Source of the DNA: Paenibacillus sp. FSL R7-0204
Lineage (GTDB): Bacteria > Bacillota > Bacilli > Paenibacillales > Paenibacillaceae
Direction: 5' to 3'
Length of the DNA: 64,000 nucleotides
Assembly (NCBI RefSeq): GCF_038002225.1
Contig: NZ_JBBOCA010000001.1
Coordinates: 4,278,001-4,342,000, forward strand
Part shown: piece after piece, positions 18,374 through 26,443 of the stretch
Layout of the letters: each line of letters begins with the position of its first letter
Position numbering within the stretch: the stretch's first letter is position 1
Program-made: the position numbers and the translations under genes
Notes under the pieces: model-generated
Told to the model about the DNA's origin: nothing
The model's database searches: none
Seen by the model: only the letters and a program-made list of their open reading frames with translations

Positions 18374-18390
18374 TTAGAACCAGGTACTAA
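18374..18390. promoter_or_regulatory. FapR operator upstream of fapR
   Basis: TTAGAACCAGGTACTAA is a near-perfect 17-bp palindrome of the FapR type (TTAGnACC/GGTnCTAA). On the minus strand a TATACT -10-like hexamer lies just upstream, so the operator would overlap the transcription start of the fapR-plsX-fab operon. This predicts repression relieved by malonyl-CoA. The -35 box is not clear. Confidence 0.85.
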
Positions 18391-18500
18391 TATGTAGTAT
18401 AAAGCATGCCGCCGCAAAAATAAAGCTTTGGCTTGAAAAGCGCCTGAAAACCCGCGCAGTGCAAGGCATCTAAGCTCCGCCCCAGTTTCATTTTCTCCAT

Positions 18501-18533
18501 AAAAATAGCACTTCACCGGCAGATGAAGTGCTA
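18501..18533 (-). terminator. Terminator after rpmF
   Basis: Ten-base perfect stem TAGCACTTCA / TGAAGTGCTA, followed on the minus strand by TTTTTAT. It isolates the yceD-rpmF unit from fapR. Confidence 0.85.
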
Positions 18534-18547
18534 CTCTTATGTTCAAA

Positions 18548-18721
18548 CTATTGTTTGATGATCTCTCTTGCTTTGTATGTTCCGCAAACTTTACATACGT
18601 GGTGGGAAAGCTTCAGCTCTCCGCATTGTTCGCATTTCACCATACCTGGAACAACCAGTTTAAAGTGAGTACGACGCTTGTCACGGCGAGTCTTGGACGT
18701 TCTGCGTTGTGGTACTGCCAT
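18548..18721 (-). CDS. rpmF: 50S ribosomal protein L32
   Basis: This 57-residue ribosomal protein starts [17 protein letters not shown] and carries a complete zinc ribbon, CEQC near residue 30 and CKVC near residue 43. It is therefore the zinc-containing (C+) form. The start at 18721 follows GGAGGTG. It lies 50 nt after the YceD-family gene, the near-universal bacterial pair. Confidence 0.97.
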   Translation of the reverse strand: MAVPQRRTSKTRRDKRRTHFKLVVPGMVKCEQCGELKLSHHVCKVCGTYKAREIIKQ

Positions 18722-18771
18722 TGTTAGACACCTCCTGATTTGGTTGTAACCCAATTCCTTGGGATTTGTTC

Positions 18772-19293
18772 TTAGTCATCTTGCTTGGTAAAGAATCCTT
18801 TCAACGCAGCGAGTCTTGGATCGATCACTGTGTTGTCGCAACTGCAGGTGCCTTCGTTCAAGTTCTGTCCGCATTTCTGACAAAGACCAAGACAGTCTGC
18901 CTTGCACAATACCGAATCCGGTAAGTGCAGTACGAAATTTTCTTCCACATACGGGATAAGATCCACAATCTCATCTTTGATGTAAATGAGTTCCTCATCA
19001 TCATCTTCGGGAAGAATTGGCTGCTTAAGCCACTTGAAGGTCTCAGCGAAAGGAATGTTCAGCTTACTCTTGACCTCACCCAGACAACGTGAACATAACA
19101 TGTCCACTTCTCCACTCAGTGTTCCCACCACGTTCACACTATCGGTTCCCGCGGGCAGCGCTTTAAGGTCTACTGAGAGTGGTGCAACAGCAAGTATATC
19201 CTTCCGCCCTGTGACAATCCCGCTGACATCCACAACTTCGTGGAGGACCAGAGGCTCGTCGGCATTCGCTAATTTGCGAAAGTGAATGTTCAT
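18772..19293 (-). CDS. YceD-family (DUF177) protein
   Basis: This 173-residue DUF177 protein has a CSRCLGEV motif mid-protein and a C-terminal cysteine cluster ([19 protein letters not shown]), probably a metal site. The family is linked to 23S rRNA or ribosome assembly and is encoded beside rpmF across bacteria. The ATG at 19293 was chosen for GGAGTGATAAGA before it; a longer upstream frame lacks support. Confidence 0.9.
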   Translation of the reverse strand: MNIHFRKLANADEPLVLHEVVDVSGIVTGRKDILAVAPLSVDLKALPAGTDSVNVVGTLSGEVDMLCSRCLGEVKSKLNIPFAETFKWLKQPILPEDDDEELIYIKDEIVDLIPYVEENFVLHLPDSVLCKADCLGLCQKCGQNLNEGTCSCDNTVIDPRLAALKGFFTKQDD

Positions 19294-19390
19294 TCTTATC
19301 ACTCCAAACAAACAAAATTTATTATACCTATTATTCCCTGACTTTGTCAACCACTTTCCCTTTATATTGTTTCAGGGGGCGTGACAATTT

Positions 19391-20671
19391 ATGATATACA
19401 ATATAGATTCCAGAATGGGGCGTGAAGCAACTGTGACAACTGTAGGTATTATAGCCGAATATAACCCTTTACATAACGGGCATGTCCATCATTTCACCGA
19501 GGCCAAAAGAATCTCGGGAGCGGACCGCTCCATTGTCATTATGAGCGGACCGTTCACCCAGCGCGGCGAGCCGGCGGCGGTCAGCAAGCGCGCCCGCACC
19601 GAGATGGCGCTGCATATGGGCGCCGATCTGGTTATTGAGCTGCCGGTGGCATACGCCGTGCAGCCGGCGGAATGGTTCGCCTTCGGAGCGGTATCCCTGC
19701 TGGAGGCGACCGGCGTCGTGGGCAGCCTGTGCTTCGGCTCCGAAGCAGGCACTTTGGGCGTGCTGCTGCCTCTGGCCGGCTTCCTGGCCGAAGAGAGCAG
19801 CGCGCTTAAGGAGGAGATCCGCGCACGCCTCTCTGAGGGCGCGGGATTCCCCGCCGCCTACAGCGCAGCTGCGGCGGCGGCCTGGAGGGCCTCTTTCATG
19901 GGAGAGGAGAAACCGGAAGATGCCGAAGATATATTACGGCAGCCCAACAACAGCCTCGGCCTGCACTACCTGATCGCGCTAAGGCGGCTCGGCAGCGCGA
20001 TCAAGCCCTTAACCGTGCCGCGTACCGGCGCGGGCTTCCACGACCCGCTGGAGGGCGGGTCGGCTATTGCCAGTGCAACAGCCATCCGCAGGCTGCTGCA
20101 GGAGGGCGGGTCGCCGGCGGCTTACATGCCGGAGTACGCCCTGTCCATCCTGGAGCGTGAGCGTGCTGCAGGCCGGGGACCGGTGCTGCTGGAAGACTTC
20201 TCCAGGCCGCTGCGCCATGTGCTCTCGACGCGCTCCGCTGCAGAGCTGCACACGGTTCAGGATATGAACGAGGGCCTGGAGAACCGGCTGCTCCGCAGCC
20301 TGCACCAGCTGGACAAGTTCACCGTCGGCGGACTGCTGCAGGAGCTTAAGAGCAGACGGTATACGCTCACCAGGCTCCAGCGTCTGCTGCTCCACACCCT
20401 GCTGAACCACAGCACAGCAGAGATGTCCCCCTCCGTTCTCTCTCAGGGTCCCGGCTACATAAGAGTTCTCGGCTTCCGCGAGAGCGGCCGTGAGCTGCTG
20501 AAACAGATGAAGCAGACAGCGGCGCTTCCGGTGATTACAAGCCCAGCCCGCTACACCCATCCCATGCTGGAGCGTGACCTCCAGGCGGCCGCTGTGTTCG
20601 CCGGGGCTTATGCCGACCCGCGGCGCAGCGATCTGTATAGTGATTATCTCGAGCCGCCGGTCAGGATTTGA
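19391..20671 (+). CDS. tmcAL: tRNA(Met) cytidine acetate ligase (YlbM)
   Basis: This 426-residue nucleotidyltransferase-fold enzyme has the HIGH-type motif EYNPLHNGHVHH near residue 23 and the second core motif IMSGPFTQRGEPA. Known family members use ATP and acetate to form N4-acetylcytidine at the wobble position of elongator tRNA-Met. The ATG at 19391 has AGGGGG eleven bases upstream. A GTG at 19433 would start nearer the conserved core (TTVGIIAEYN), so the true start is open. It is transcribed away from yceD, and its 3' end overlaps the protease gene tail-to-tail by 11 nt. Confidence 0.9.
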   Translation: MIYNIDSRMGREATVTTVGIIAEYNPLHNGHVHHFTEAKRISGADRSIVIMSGPFTQRGEPAAVSKRARTEMALHMGADLVIELPVAYAVQPAEWFAFGAVSLLEATGVVGSLCFGSEAGTLGVLLPLAGFLAEESSALKEEIRARLSEGAGFPAAYSAAAAAAWRASFMGEEKPEDAEDILRQPNNSLGLHYLIALRRLGSAIKPLTVPRTGAGFHDPLEGGSAIASATAIRRLLQEGGSPAAYMPEYALSILERERAAGRGPVLLEDFSRPLRHVLSTRSAAELHTVQDMNEGLENRLLRSLHQLDKFTVGGLLQELKSRRYTLTRLQRLLLHTLLNHSTAEMSPSVLSQGPGYIRVLGFRESGRELLKQMKQTAALPVITSPARYTHPMLERDLQAAAVFAGAYADPRRSDLYSDYLEPPVRI

Positions 20672-21701
20672 TGACCGGCAGCTCCTCCATGTACTTCAGA
20701 GCATCGGTTAGCGTTGAGACAGGAACCAGCTTCATATCCGTGCCAATTTGCTCCGCTTTTGCCTTGGCCTCATCATAATTCTTGAGCGGAACGAAGAAGA
20801 TCACCGCCCCCTTGCGGTCAGCCGCTACAATCTTATGCTTCACACCGCCGATCGGCCCCACATTCCCCTCCGCATCTATCGTACCCGTACCAGCCACCCT
20901 CCGGCCCTTGGTGAGGTCTCCCGGCGTAAGCCGGTTATAGATTTCCATAGTGAACATCAGTCCGGCAGAGGGTCCGCCCACGTTAGTGTCCACGAAACTG
21001 ACGGCATTGCCTTTCTCCTTAGGCTCCACCTTTTGAACGGCACCGATTACAACTCCGAAGCCCGGCCGTGCAGCTGCAGCCTCTTTATCCTTGACTCCCA
21101 CCAGTTTGACCTGCTCCTTGATCTCTTTGCCGTCACGCTGGAGCGATACCTCCACGGTATCCCCGATTTGATGAACCGACAGCAATTTGGACAGTGCAGC
21201 CGGATCGGCGGCCTTTTGCCCGCTTACACTGATGATTTTGTCCCCCGGCTTGAACCGGTCCTGATTGGCAGCCTCAGGTACAGAGAACACGTACAGATAA
21301 TCCACGACATCCTCATAGGGTACACCTGCCGCATGATAGGCTGCCTGCACCGCATAGGACTGTGAACTATTCATATAGAATACCTGTTCCGCAGCATATT
21401 CCTGCTCCGTCTTATCTTGCAGGCGGGTTTCTTTCAATACCACCTCGGCATTGGAATTGAACACGGAAGCGATTAGAAGCGCCACATTCGCATAGCTTGC
21501 CGAGACTGTGGTCATCATGAAGGTTCCCTGCTCCTGCGGATCGGCGTTCTCAACCTTGATCATCGGTGCCACCTCGGAGGCGCTTCCCGGCTGATATACA
21601 ATGTAAGGCGTGTTCATAAAGACCACAACATAGAGAATGACCACGAATGAAAATAAATAGGCTGAAGCGCGGATGCCTACCCGGCGTTTATACTGCCTCA
21701 A
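20661..21701 (-). CDS. ylbL: SepM/YlbL-type PDZ and Lon-domain membrane protease
   Basis: This 346-residue protein has one N-terminal membrane anchor (YLFSFVVILYVVVFMNTPYI), a PDZ domain around SVPEAANQDRFKPGDKI, and a C-terminal Lon-type Ser/Lys protease domain. The catalytic serine is in VGGPSAGLMF and the lysine in GGVKHKIVAADRK. TTG at 21701 after AGAAGGGG gives a length near B. subtilis YlbL; a GTG at 21740 has no clear ribosome site. Relatives process secreted peptides or help clear damaged membrane proteins. The active site should face outside. Confidence 0.88.
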   Translation of the reverse strand: MRQYKRRVGIRASAYLFSFVVILYVVVFMNTPYIVYQPGSASEVAPMIKVENADPQEQGTFMMTTVSASYANVALLIASVFNSNAEVVLKETRLQDKTEQEYAAEQVFYMNSSQSYAVQAAYHAAGVPYEDVVDYLYVFSVPEAANQDRFKPGDKIISVSGQKAADPAALSKLLSVHQIGDTVEVSLQRDGKEIKEQVKLVGVKDKEAAAARPGFGVVIGAVQKVEPKEKGNAVSFVDTNVGGPSAGLMFTMEIYNRLTPGDLTKGRRVAGTGTIDAEGNVGPIGGVKHKIVAADRKGAVIFFVPLKNYDEAKAKAEQIGTDMKLVPVSTLTDALKYMEELPVIKS

Positions 21702-21860
21702 GTCTCTTCCCCTTCTTTCCTGCGGATGATGCCCCGGCACTTAGAATGTCGTGCCTTAGCCTGAAGCTTCACTCCGGCTGTGGCATGATGGTTGTCTGCT
21801 CTGCATAAATTGGTAACAAGATCTGTCCATGTCCTAAGCTATGAAGAGGGGATAACTCTA

Positions 21861-23120
21861 ATGATAAACTTTAGATCCAGACGCTTCCTGTCGGGTTCAG
21901 CTCCATTTATACCCGGGGCTGCAGCCATTCTGCTCGCTGTAGCGATTATCATAGCACCTGAAGCCTCGTTCAAGGCTTCACTTACGGGCCTTACACTCTG
22001 GTGGACCCTGGTTTTCCCTGCGCTGCTGCCCTTCCTGATCCTCTCAGAGATGCTGAACGCATCCGGCTTCGTGCATGGTATCGGCGTTCTGCTTGAACCG
22101 CTAATGAAGCGGTGCTTCCGGCTTCCCGGGGCGGGCGGCTGGACGCTGGTGCTCGGCCTAACCGCCGGCTTCCCGGGAGGAGCCGGGGGAGTGATGCAGC
22201 TGCACAAGCAAGGGGACATTACGGACAAGGAGGCTGGAAGACTGGCGGCTATTGTACATTATGCCAGTCCGGTCACACTGCTTATTGTAGTCGGGACAGC
22301 ATTCCTGCACAGTCCAGCCGCCGGATATGCCCTGCTGGCCATCCACTGGCTGTCAGGGATAACCGCAGGTATTCTATCCGCCTGCTTCACCGGCTCCCGA
22401 CAAATAACCTTCCCGATTCCTCAAAAGAGTGCCCCCAGCTTTACCGGCAACCGCCCCCATAACAAAAAAACATCCTTACCCCGGCGTATCCATCAGGCAG
22501 CAGCGGATGCCCGTTCAAGGGACGGACGGGGCTTCGGTAAGGTGCTTGGTGAATCCGTATCCTCCGCCGTACAGAGTCTAATGATTGTAGGCGGCTATAT
22601 GATCATGTTCGCGGTCGTCATAAGTATTGTTACCCGGTTGTTCCCGCAGCTGCCGGCTCTGGTTACAGCAAGCATGCTTGAGATTCATCTGGGGGCCCGG
22701 ACAATGACTTCAGCCATAGCAGGTCCCGAAGGCTTCGTCATAGGCGGTCTTCTTGGCCCGGCACTGCTGTCCGCCGGACTGGCCTGGAGCGGCATCTGCG
22801 CCCAGCTCCAGGTACTAACTGTGCTGAGGGCAGCGAATGTCCGCTTTCTCCCGTTCACCGCAGTCAGGCTGCTGCATGGACTATTTGCCTTTATGTTCAC
22901 ACTCCTGCTGTGGACACCGCTGCTCCATATTCAGTCTGCGGTGCTGCCGGTTCTTGCCGGTTCTCCCCCAGCTGCTCTGCCGCAAGACATAGGCACTTCG
23001 CTGAGAATATGGACTCTGGCCCCACAGATCCTGGGACTTCAGACCCTGCTTGTTATGCTGCTGCTGTTGCTGTCTGCTGCCGTGAAGCTGTTTACTTCGA
23101 GCCGCCGTCCATCCGGCTGA
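21861..23120 (+). CDS. ylbJ: YlbJ-like nucleoside-recognition membrane protein
   Basis: This 419-residue multi-spanning protein shows gate/nucleoside-recognition segments: LTLWWTLVFPALLPFLILSE and a second half around SLMIVGGYMIMFAVVISIV. The ATG at 21861 follows AGAGGGG. In B. subtilis YlbJ is a sporulation integral membrane protein, and the ylbM-ylbL-coaD-rsmD neighbourhood supports orthology. Transported compound unknown. Its 3' end overlaps coaD by 29 nt, convergent. Confidence 0.85.
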   Translation: MINFRSRRFLSGSAPFIPGAAAILLAVAIIIAPEASFKASLTGLTLWWTLVFPALLPFLILSEMLNASGFVHGIGVLLEPLMKRCFRLPGAGGWTLVLGLTAGFPGGAGGVMQLHKQGDITDKEAGRLAAIVHYASPVTLLIVVGTAFLHSPAAGYALLAIHWLSGITAGILSACFTGSRQITFPIPQKSAPSFTGNRPHNKKTSLPRRIHQAAADARSRDGRGFGKVLGESVSSAVQSLMIVGGYMIMFAVVISIVTRLFPQLPALVTASMLEIHLGARTMTSAIAGPEGFVIGGLLGPALLSAGLAWSGICAQLQVLTVLRAANVRFLPFTAVRLLHGLFAFMFTLLLWTPLLHIQSAVLPVLAGSPPAALPQDIGTSLRIWTLAPQILGLQTLLVMLLLLLSAAVKLFTSSRRPSG

Positions 23121-23610
23121 ACTTCAGCTTCATGGCCTGCTCCACCTCAGGGGTTACAAAATCCGAGACCTTCCCGCCGAAGTGGGCAATCTCCTTCACC
23201 ACACTAGAGCTAAGGTAGGAGTATCTCGGATTAGTCATCATAAATATAGTTTCCGCTTCAGGGTCAAGATTATGATTAATGGAAGCATTCTGCAGCTCAT
23301 ATTCAAAATCCGTAACGGTCCGGATTCCCCGGACAATAACCTGCGCATCCTTTTGCCTCAGATAGTTAACCAGGAGATCACGGAAGCTGTCTACCTCAAC
23401 ATTCGGTATATCCGCTGTCGCCTGGCGCAGAAGCTCTGTCCGTTCCTCGACCGAGAACAACGGATTCTTGCTCAGGTTGTTCAGCACCGTCACAATCAGC
23501 CTGTCGAACTGCTTGGCGGCCCGGTGAATAATATCCATATGTCCCAGCGTAACCGGATCGAAGGTTCCCGGATAGATAGCGACACGTTCTTTTCTAATTT
23601 GCAGACTCAT
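23092..23610 (-). CDS. coaD: Phosphopantetheine adenylyltransferase
   Basis: This 172-residue enzyme of coenzyme A synthesis transfers AMP to 4'-phosphopantetheine. It has YPGTFDPVTLGHMDI (T/HxGH motif), VRGIRTVTDFEYE, and the C-terminal YSYLSSSVVKEIAHFGG that closes on ATP. Two adjacent ATG codons follow AAGGAGG; the second, at 23610, has better spacing. The start overlaps the end of rsmD by 17 nt, so the two genes are coupled. Confidence 0.96.
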   Translation of the reverse strand: MSLQIRKERVAIYPGTFDPVTLGHMDIIHRAAKQFDRLIVTVLNNLSKNPLFSVEERTELLRQATADIPNVEVDSFRDLLVNYLRQKDAQVIVRGIRTVTDFEYELQNASINHNLDPEAETIFMMTNPRYSYLSSSVVKEIAHFGGKVSDFVTPEVEQAMKLKFSRMDGGSK

Positions 23611-24202
23611 CATTAACCTCCTTGCCGCTTGCGGCAGCCTCTGGAAGAGCAGCTTCATACCGGTAGATAGAGATCGTAACCTCTCCATAGACGGATTGCT
23701 TCGTTCTCACGAACCCCGGTATGTCCTCAGGGTAGGTATATCCCGATTCATGCTCCAGCACGATCACTGCATCAGGGTTCAGCAGCAGCTTGTCCGCCAG
23801 CGTAAACATCAGCTCGTCTCCATGCTTCATACGGTAAGGCGGGTCCAGAAAAACAAGATCAAATACTTTCCCCCGCTTCTGAAGTGCCCCAAGCGCTCTA
23901 CCCGCATCATTGCGGTAGACCTCAGCCTGGGCCTCCAGCCGGGCCGCCTTCAAATTAGCGCGCACCGTGTCAATCGCCTTCTGCTCCATGTCCACAAACA
24001 CTGCAGCTTCCATCCCTCTGCTCAGGGCTTCGATCCCCAGACCTCCGGTACCGGCATACAGATCAAGCACCGTACCTCCTTCAAAATAAGGCCCGATCAT
24101 GCTGAATAACGCTTCCTTGACTTTATCGGTAGTAGGCCGTGTGCCATTGCCTGGAACACTTTTAAGCGGCCTGCCTTTTGCACTTCCCGATATGACTCTC
24201 AC
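23594..24202 (-). CDS. rsmD: 16S rRNA (guanine966-N2)-methyltransferase
   Basis: This 202-residue Rossmann methyltransferase has the SAM-binding LDLYAGTGGLGIEALSRG and the catalytic FLDPPY (a D-PPY motif). It begins MRVISGSAKGRPL, typical of RsmD. It methylates N2 of G966 in 16S rRNA of assembled 30S subunits. rsmD-coaD pairing is conserved in Firmicutes. Confidence 0.95.
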   Translation of the reverse strand: MRVISGSAKGRPLKSVPGNGTRPTTDKVKEALFSMIGPYFEGGTVLDLYAGTGGLGIEALSRGMEAAVFVDMEQKAIDTVRANLKAARLEAQAEVYRNDAGRALGALQKRGKVFDLVFLDPPYRMKHGDELMFTLADKLLLNPDAVIVLEHESGYTYPEDIPGFVRTKQSVYGEVTISIYRYEAALPEAAASGKEVNDESAN

Positions 24203-24284
24203 CGATCATCCACCTGCTTTTTAGCTTTTGTCTCTACATTACTATGCCATTTCAGGGCATAAGTCCAAGCCTATAGTACCACAA

Positions 24285-24473
24285 TTATTCCATGAAATAA
24301 AAAGAATGTCCGACTTTGTCACAATGAGGAGCAGAAGAATATTCGCAAACAAATGTATAAAACTCCCGTAACCGGGTCATCCTGTAACTATCGACATCAC
24401 AAAATGTCGTAGACAACCGCGGAGCAGGCTTACGTTTCCCCATAAGCTCTTCGTCCGGTTTCTCCTCTCCCAT
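24285..24473 (-). CDS. Possible small protein, unrecognised
   Basis: A 62-residue frame between rsmD and a terminator. The middle (LSTTFCDVDSYRMTRLREFY) looks protein-like, but no good ribosome site precedes the first ATG. A second ATG at 24440 lies 13 bases after a purine-rich GAGGAG. The DNA also contains CGACAT...ATGTCG, a small hairpin. It may be a remnant or chance frame. Confidence 0.25.
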   Translation of the reverse strand: MGEEKPDEELMGKRKPAPRLSTTFCDVDSYRMTRLREFYTFVCEYSSAPHCDKVGHSFYFME

Positions 24474-24477
24474 GAAA

Positions 24478-24511
24478 GAGGCTCCCGAAAGGGAGCCTCG
24501 ATTTTTGTTTT
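24478..24511 (+). terminator. Strong hairpin with T-tract
   Basis: GAGGCTCCC / GGGAGCCTC with a GAAA tetraloop, followed by ATTTTTGTTTT on the plus strand. No plus-strand gene ends just before it, so it may block read-through into the minus-strand genes. Confidence 0.7.
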
Positions 24512-24520
24512 ACGCCAAAA

Positions 24521-24552
24521 AGCCCCCGCCTTGAAATCAAGGTGCGGGGGCT
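24521..24552 (-). terminator. Terminator after the heptad-repeat gene
   Basis: Long GC stem AGCCCCCGCC...GGCGGGGGCT-like (AAGCCCCCGC on the minus strand), followed by TTTTTGGCG. It lies 15 nt after the coiled-coil gene stop. Confidence 0.75.
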
Positions 24553-24566
24553 TGCTGTGTATATAC

Positions 24567-25010
24567 TTATATAATCCGCTTCAGCTTGGCTTCCTGCTCA
24601 ATCGAGCGCGCTGAGAGCAGTTCGATAATTCTGTGCTGATTCTCCAGAAGAGACTCAACGTTAATGAGACGTTCGTTTGTTTCCAACACAGCACGTTTAA
24701 TCTGCTCCTGATCTTGCTTCATTGTTTGCAGATCTTGCCTCATTGTTTGCTGATCTTGCTTCATTGTTTGCTGATCTTGCTTCATTATTTGCAGATCTTG
24801 CTTCATTGTTTGCTGATCTTGCTTCATTATTTGCTGATCTTGCTTCATTGTTTGCAGATCTTGCTTCATTGTTTGCTGATCTTGCTTCATTGTTTGCTGC
24901 TCTGTCTCAATTCGATCTAAACGCTCGTTGACGGTTCCTAATTCCGCCTTAACAGGAACTAATTCTTCACGAATAACGGATCTTAATACCTGCACCAAAT
25001 CATTATCCAT
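24567..25010 (-). CDS. Heptad-repeat coiled-coil protein
   Basis: This 147-residue, charge-rich protein is almost certainly one long coiled coil. Residues 38-100 are nine copies of a 7-residue unit close to QQTMKQD. Every third copy begins with Leu instead of Gln, giving three 21-residue super-repeats. Flanks (DLVQVLRSVIREEL and LETNERLINVESLLENQ) are ordinary coiled coil. GAAGGAGCGGAG precedes the ATG. Similar small proteins occur in Bacillales without known function. It is a single-gene unit with its own terminator; I cannot assign a role. Confidence 0.75.
   Translation of the reverse strand: MDNDLVQVLRSVIREELVPVKAELGTVNERLDRIETEQQTMKQDQQTMKQDLQTMKQDQQIMKQDQQTMKQDLQIMKQDQQTMKQDQQTMRQDLQTMKQDQEQIKRAVLETNERLINVESLLENQHRIIELLSARSIEQEAKLKRII
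24711..24899 (-). repeat. 21-bp tandem repeat in three 63-bp super-repeats
   Basis: Nine in-frame 21-bp units encode QQTMKQD, QQTMKQD, LQTMKQD and variants. The Gln-Gln-Leu order recurs three times, so the array has grown by duplication of a 63-bp block. The units are near-identical at DNA level, so copy number may vary. Confidence 0.9.
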
Positions 25011-25084
25011 GTGCTCCGCTCCTTCAAACTTAATATTTAGATTGTACCAGAATCAAATGTATTATTCCACTTCATTTCAGCTTG

Positions 25085-25510
25085 TCATTTGACCTTATCG
25101 ATCTTGAAAACAAACTTCCAGGAGGCAGTGTTCCCGGAATACCGCCCGCGGTTTTCGACTACCTTCACTGTCAGCGATTTGTTCTGGGTATCCTTCAGGG
25201 CTGACACCTTAATAGAAGCGCTTGCTGAGCCTTCATCCGGAATCTTATCCTGTTCCTGCGCTTCAGCACGAAGCTTGATGCTTGCGGTTGAACTGAGATC
25301 CAGCGTGACTGAATCCCCTTCCTCAAGCTCCTCTCCATTGACGAATCCGCCCCACCACCACTCATTACCTACATGACTATTCTCTACCAGGTCTGCACTT
25401 ACAAACGTAACCTTAACCTTCTGAGTCTTGCCTGCTGCCGATAATGGCTGCACACTTAAGGATAGAGCAAATATCATCACAAAAAAAAGCGTTGCTAGTT
25501 TCCGCTTCAT
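25085..25510 (-). CDS. Secreted protein of unknown function
   Basis: This 141-residue protein has a clear signal peptide (KRKLATLFFVMIFALSLSV, cleavage near PLSAAG). The mature part is beta-rich and charged. It has NEWWWGGFVNGEELEEGDSV mid-protein and SLTVKVVENRGRYSGNTASW near the end. The ATG at 25510 follows AGAGGTG. I do not recognise the family. It is expected to be outside the cell or in the wall. Confidence 0.65.
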   Translation of the reverse strand: MKRKLATLFFVMIFALSLSVQPLSAAGKTQKVKVTFVSADLVENSHVGNEWWWGGFVNGEELEEGDSVTLDLSSTASIKLRAEAQEQDKIPDEGSASASIKVSALKDTQNKSLTVKVVENRGRYSGNTASWKFVFKIDKVK

Positions 25511-25740
25511 TTTACTTGGCACCTCTTTTATATTCTATTTTTTACCAATTATATCAGGTCAAATGGCTTAGTTCTATAGACTCACACAATATTCTTATTT
25601 GTCATTTATCCCCGCTTCCCTCTCAGGGAATGTATTATCCATTTAAGGTGAAGACTGTAATTAGGTTACGTAGTTCAATCAGGCATCACAAGGTTACATA
25701 TATAGTATATGGATATCCGATAGATTCAGGAGGAACCGCT

Positions 25741-26316
25741 ATGAAGAAGCCCTTGTATAAAAAGATGTCGTCCCTCGCCCTAGTCATCCTAATCAGCGGT
25801 GCCATTGGACTGACCGCAGGCTGCAACACTCCGGCTAATCAGGCCGCCCCAACTCCCGCAGGGGAAGCGCAGCCAACCGCAGTCCAGTCAACCAGCGCAC
25901 CAGCCACTGAACCATCCGCCGGGAAGGGGGCAGTGAACTGGGAATCTGCGATCCAGCAAATCGCGACTACGGATACGGAGGCCACGCAAAAAGCAGATGC
26001 TGCGGAAGTTTTGGCGAAATCATACACTCCGTCGGCTGTGGAGCTTAAGGATTTTGAATCCCAGATCGTGGAGGAGTACACCGCCGGGAATTATCTCGCG
26101 CATAGCGAGGATGCCGGATACATGCTGACGAACCTGTTCAAGGCTACCGTTGTTGAGCGCAATCACCCTGACGGTGAAGCTATTAAGAAGTTTGCCTTTG
26201 ACTTTTATCAGAACACTAAGAATGTCTTCCGCGGAATTGATGCTGTGGACAGCGAAGCCGTACAATCGAATGAAACGCAGATGGACAAGGCGTTGTCAGA
26301 GATTACAACCAAGTAA
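25741..26316 (+). CDS. Putative lipoprotein
   Basis: This 191-residue protein starts after AGGAGGAACCGCT. It has a lipoprotein signal (ALVILISGAIGLTAGC, lipobox LTAGC) and then a low-complexity Ala/Pro/Thr linker to about residue 60. The helical C-terminal domain contains LAHSEDAGYMLTNLFKATVVE. It is anchored outside the membrane. No family is recognised. The next gene is the broken SLH gene, and the spacer between them is a large inverted repeat. Confidence 0.7.
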   Translation: MKKPLYKKMSSLALVILISGAIGLTAGCNTPANQAAPTPAGEAQPTAVQSTSAPATEPSAGKGAVNWESAIQQIATTDTEATQKADAAEVLAKSYTPSAVELKDFESQIVEEYTAGNYLAHSEDAGYMLTNLFKATVVERNHPDGEAIKKFAFDFYQNTKNVFRGIDAVDSEAVQSNETQMDKALSEITTK

Positions 26317-26324
26317 ACCTCCTG

Positions 26325-26443
26325 CATGGGACCTCCCGTATTTATTGACAATTCAGGAATGATGGTGATACCGTTCATTAGGGTAAGGGAGCTTAGGGCT
26401 CCCGCATTCATCATAAGAATTCAATTGATCAGGAGGTCCCATG
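26325..26443. promoter_or_regulatory. Inverted repeat that hides a ribosome site
   Basis: CATGGGACCTCC (26325-26336) is perfectly complementary to GGAGGTCCCATG (26432-26443). The right arm holds most of the AGGAGG ribosome site and the ATG of the SLH gene. An apical hairpin GGGAGC/GCTCCC with loop TTAGG (26387-26403) lies in between, and further partial complementarity (ATTGA.ATTC, ATGATG) exists along the arms. If folded in mRNA, initiation would be blocked. Confidence 0.6.

Noticed and set aside
24711..24899. Possible CRISPR array
   Set aside because: Units are contiguous 21-bp coding heptads with no spacers.
24633..24931. Plus-strand repeats such as FADLASL
   Set aside because: Antisense of the 21-bp heptad repeat array; not an independent gene.
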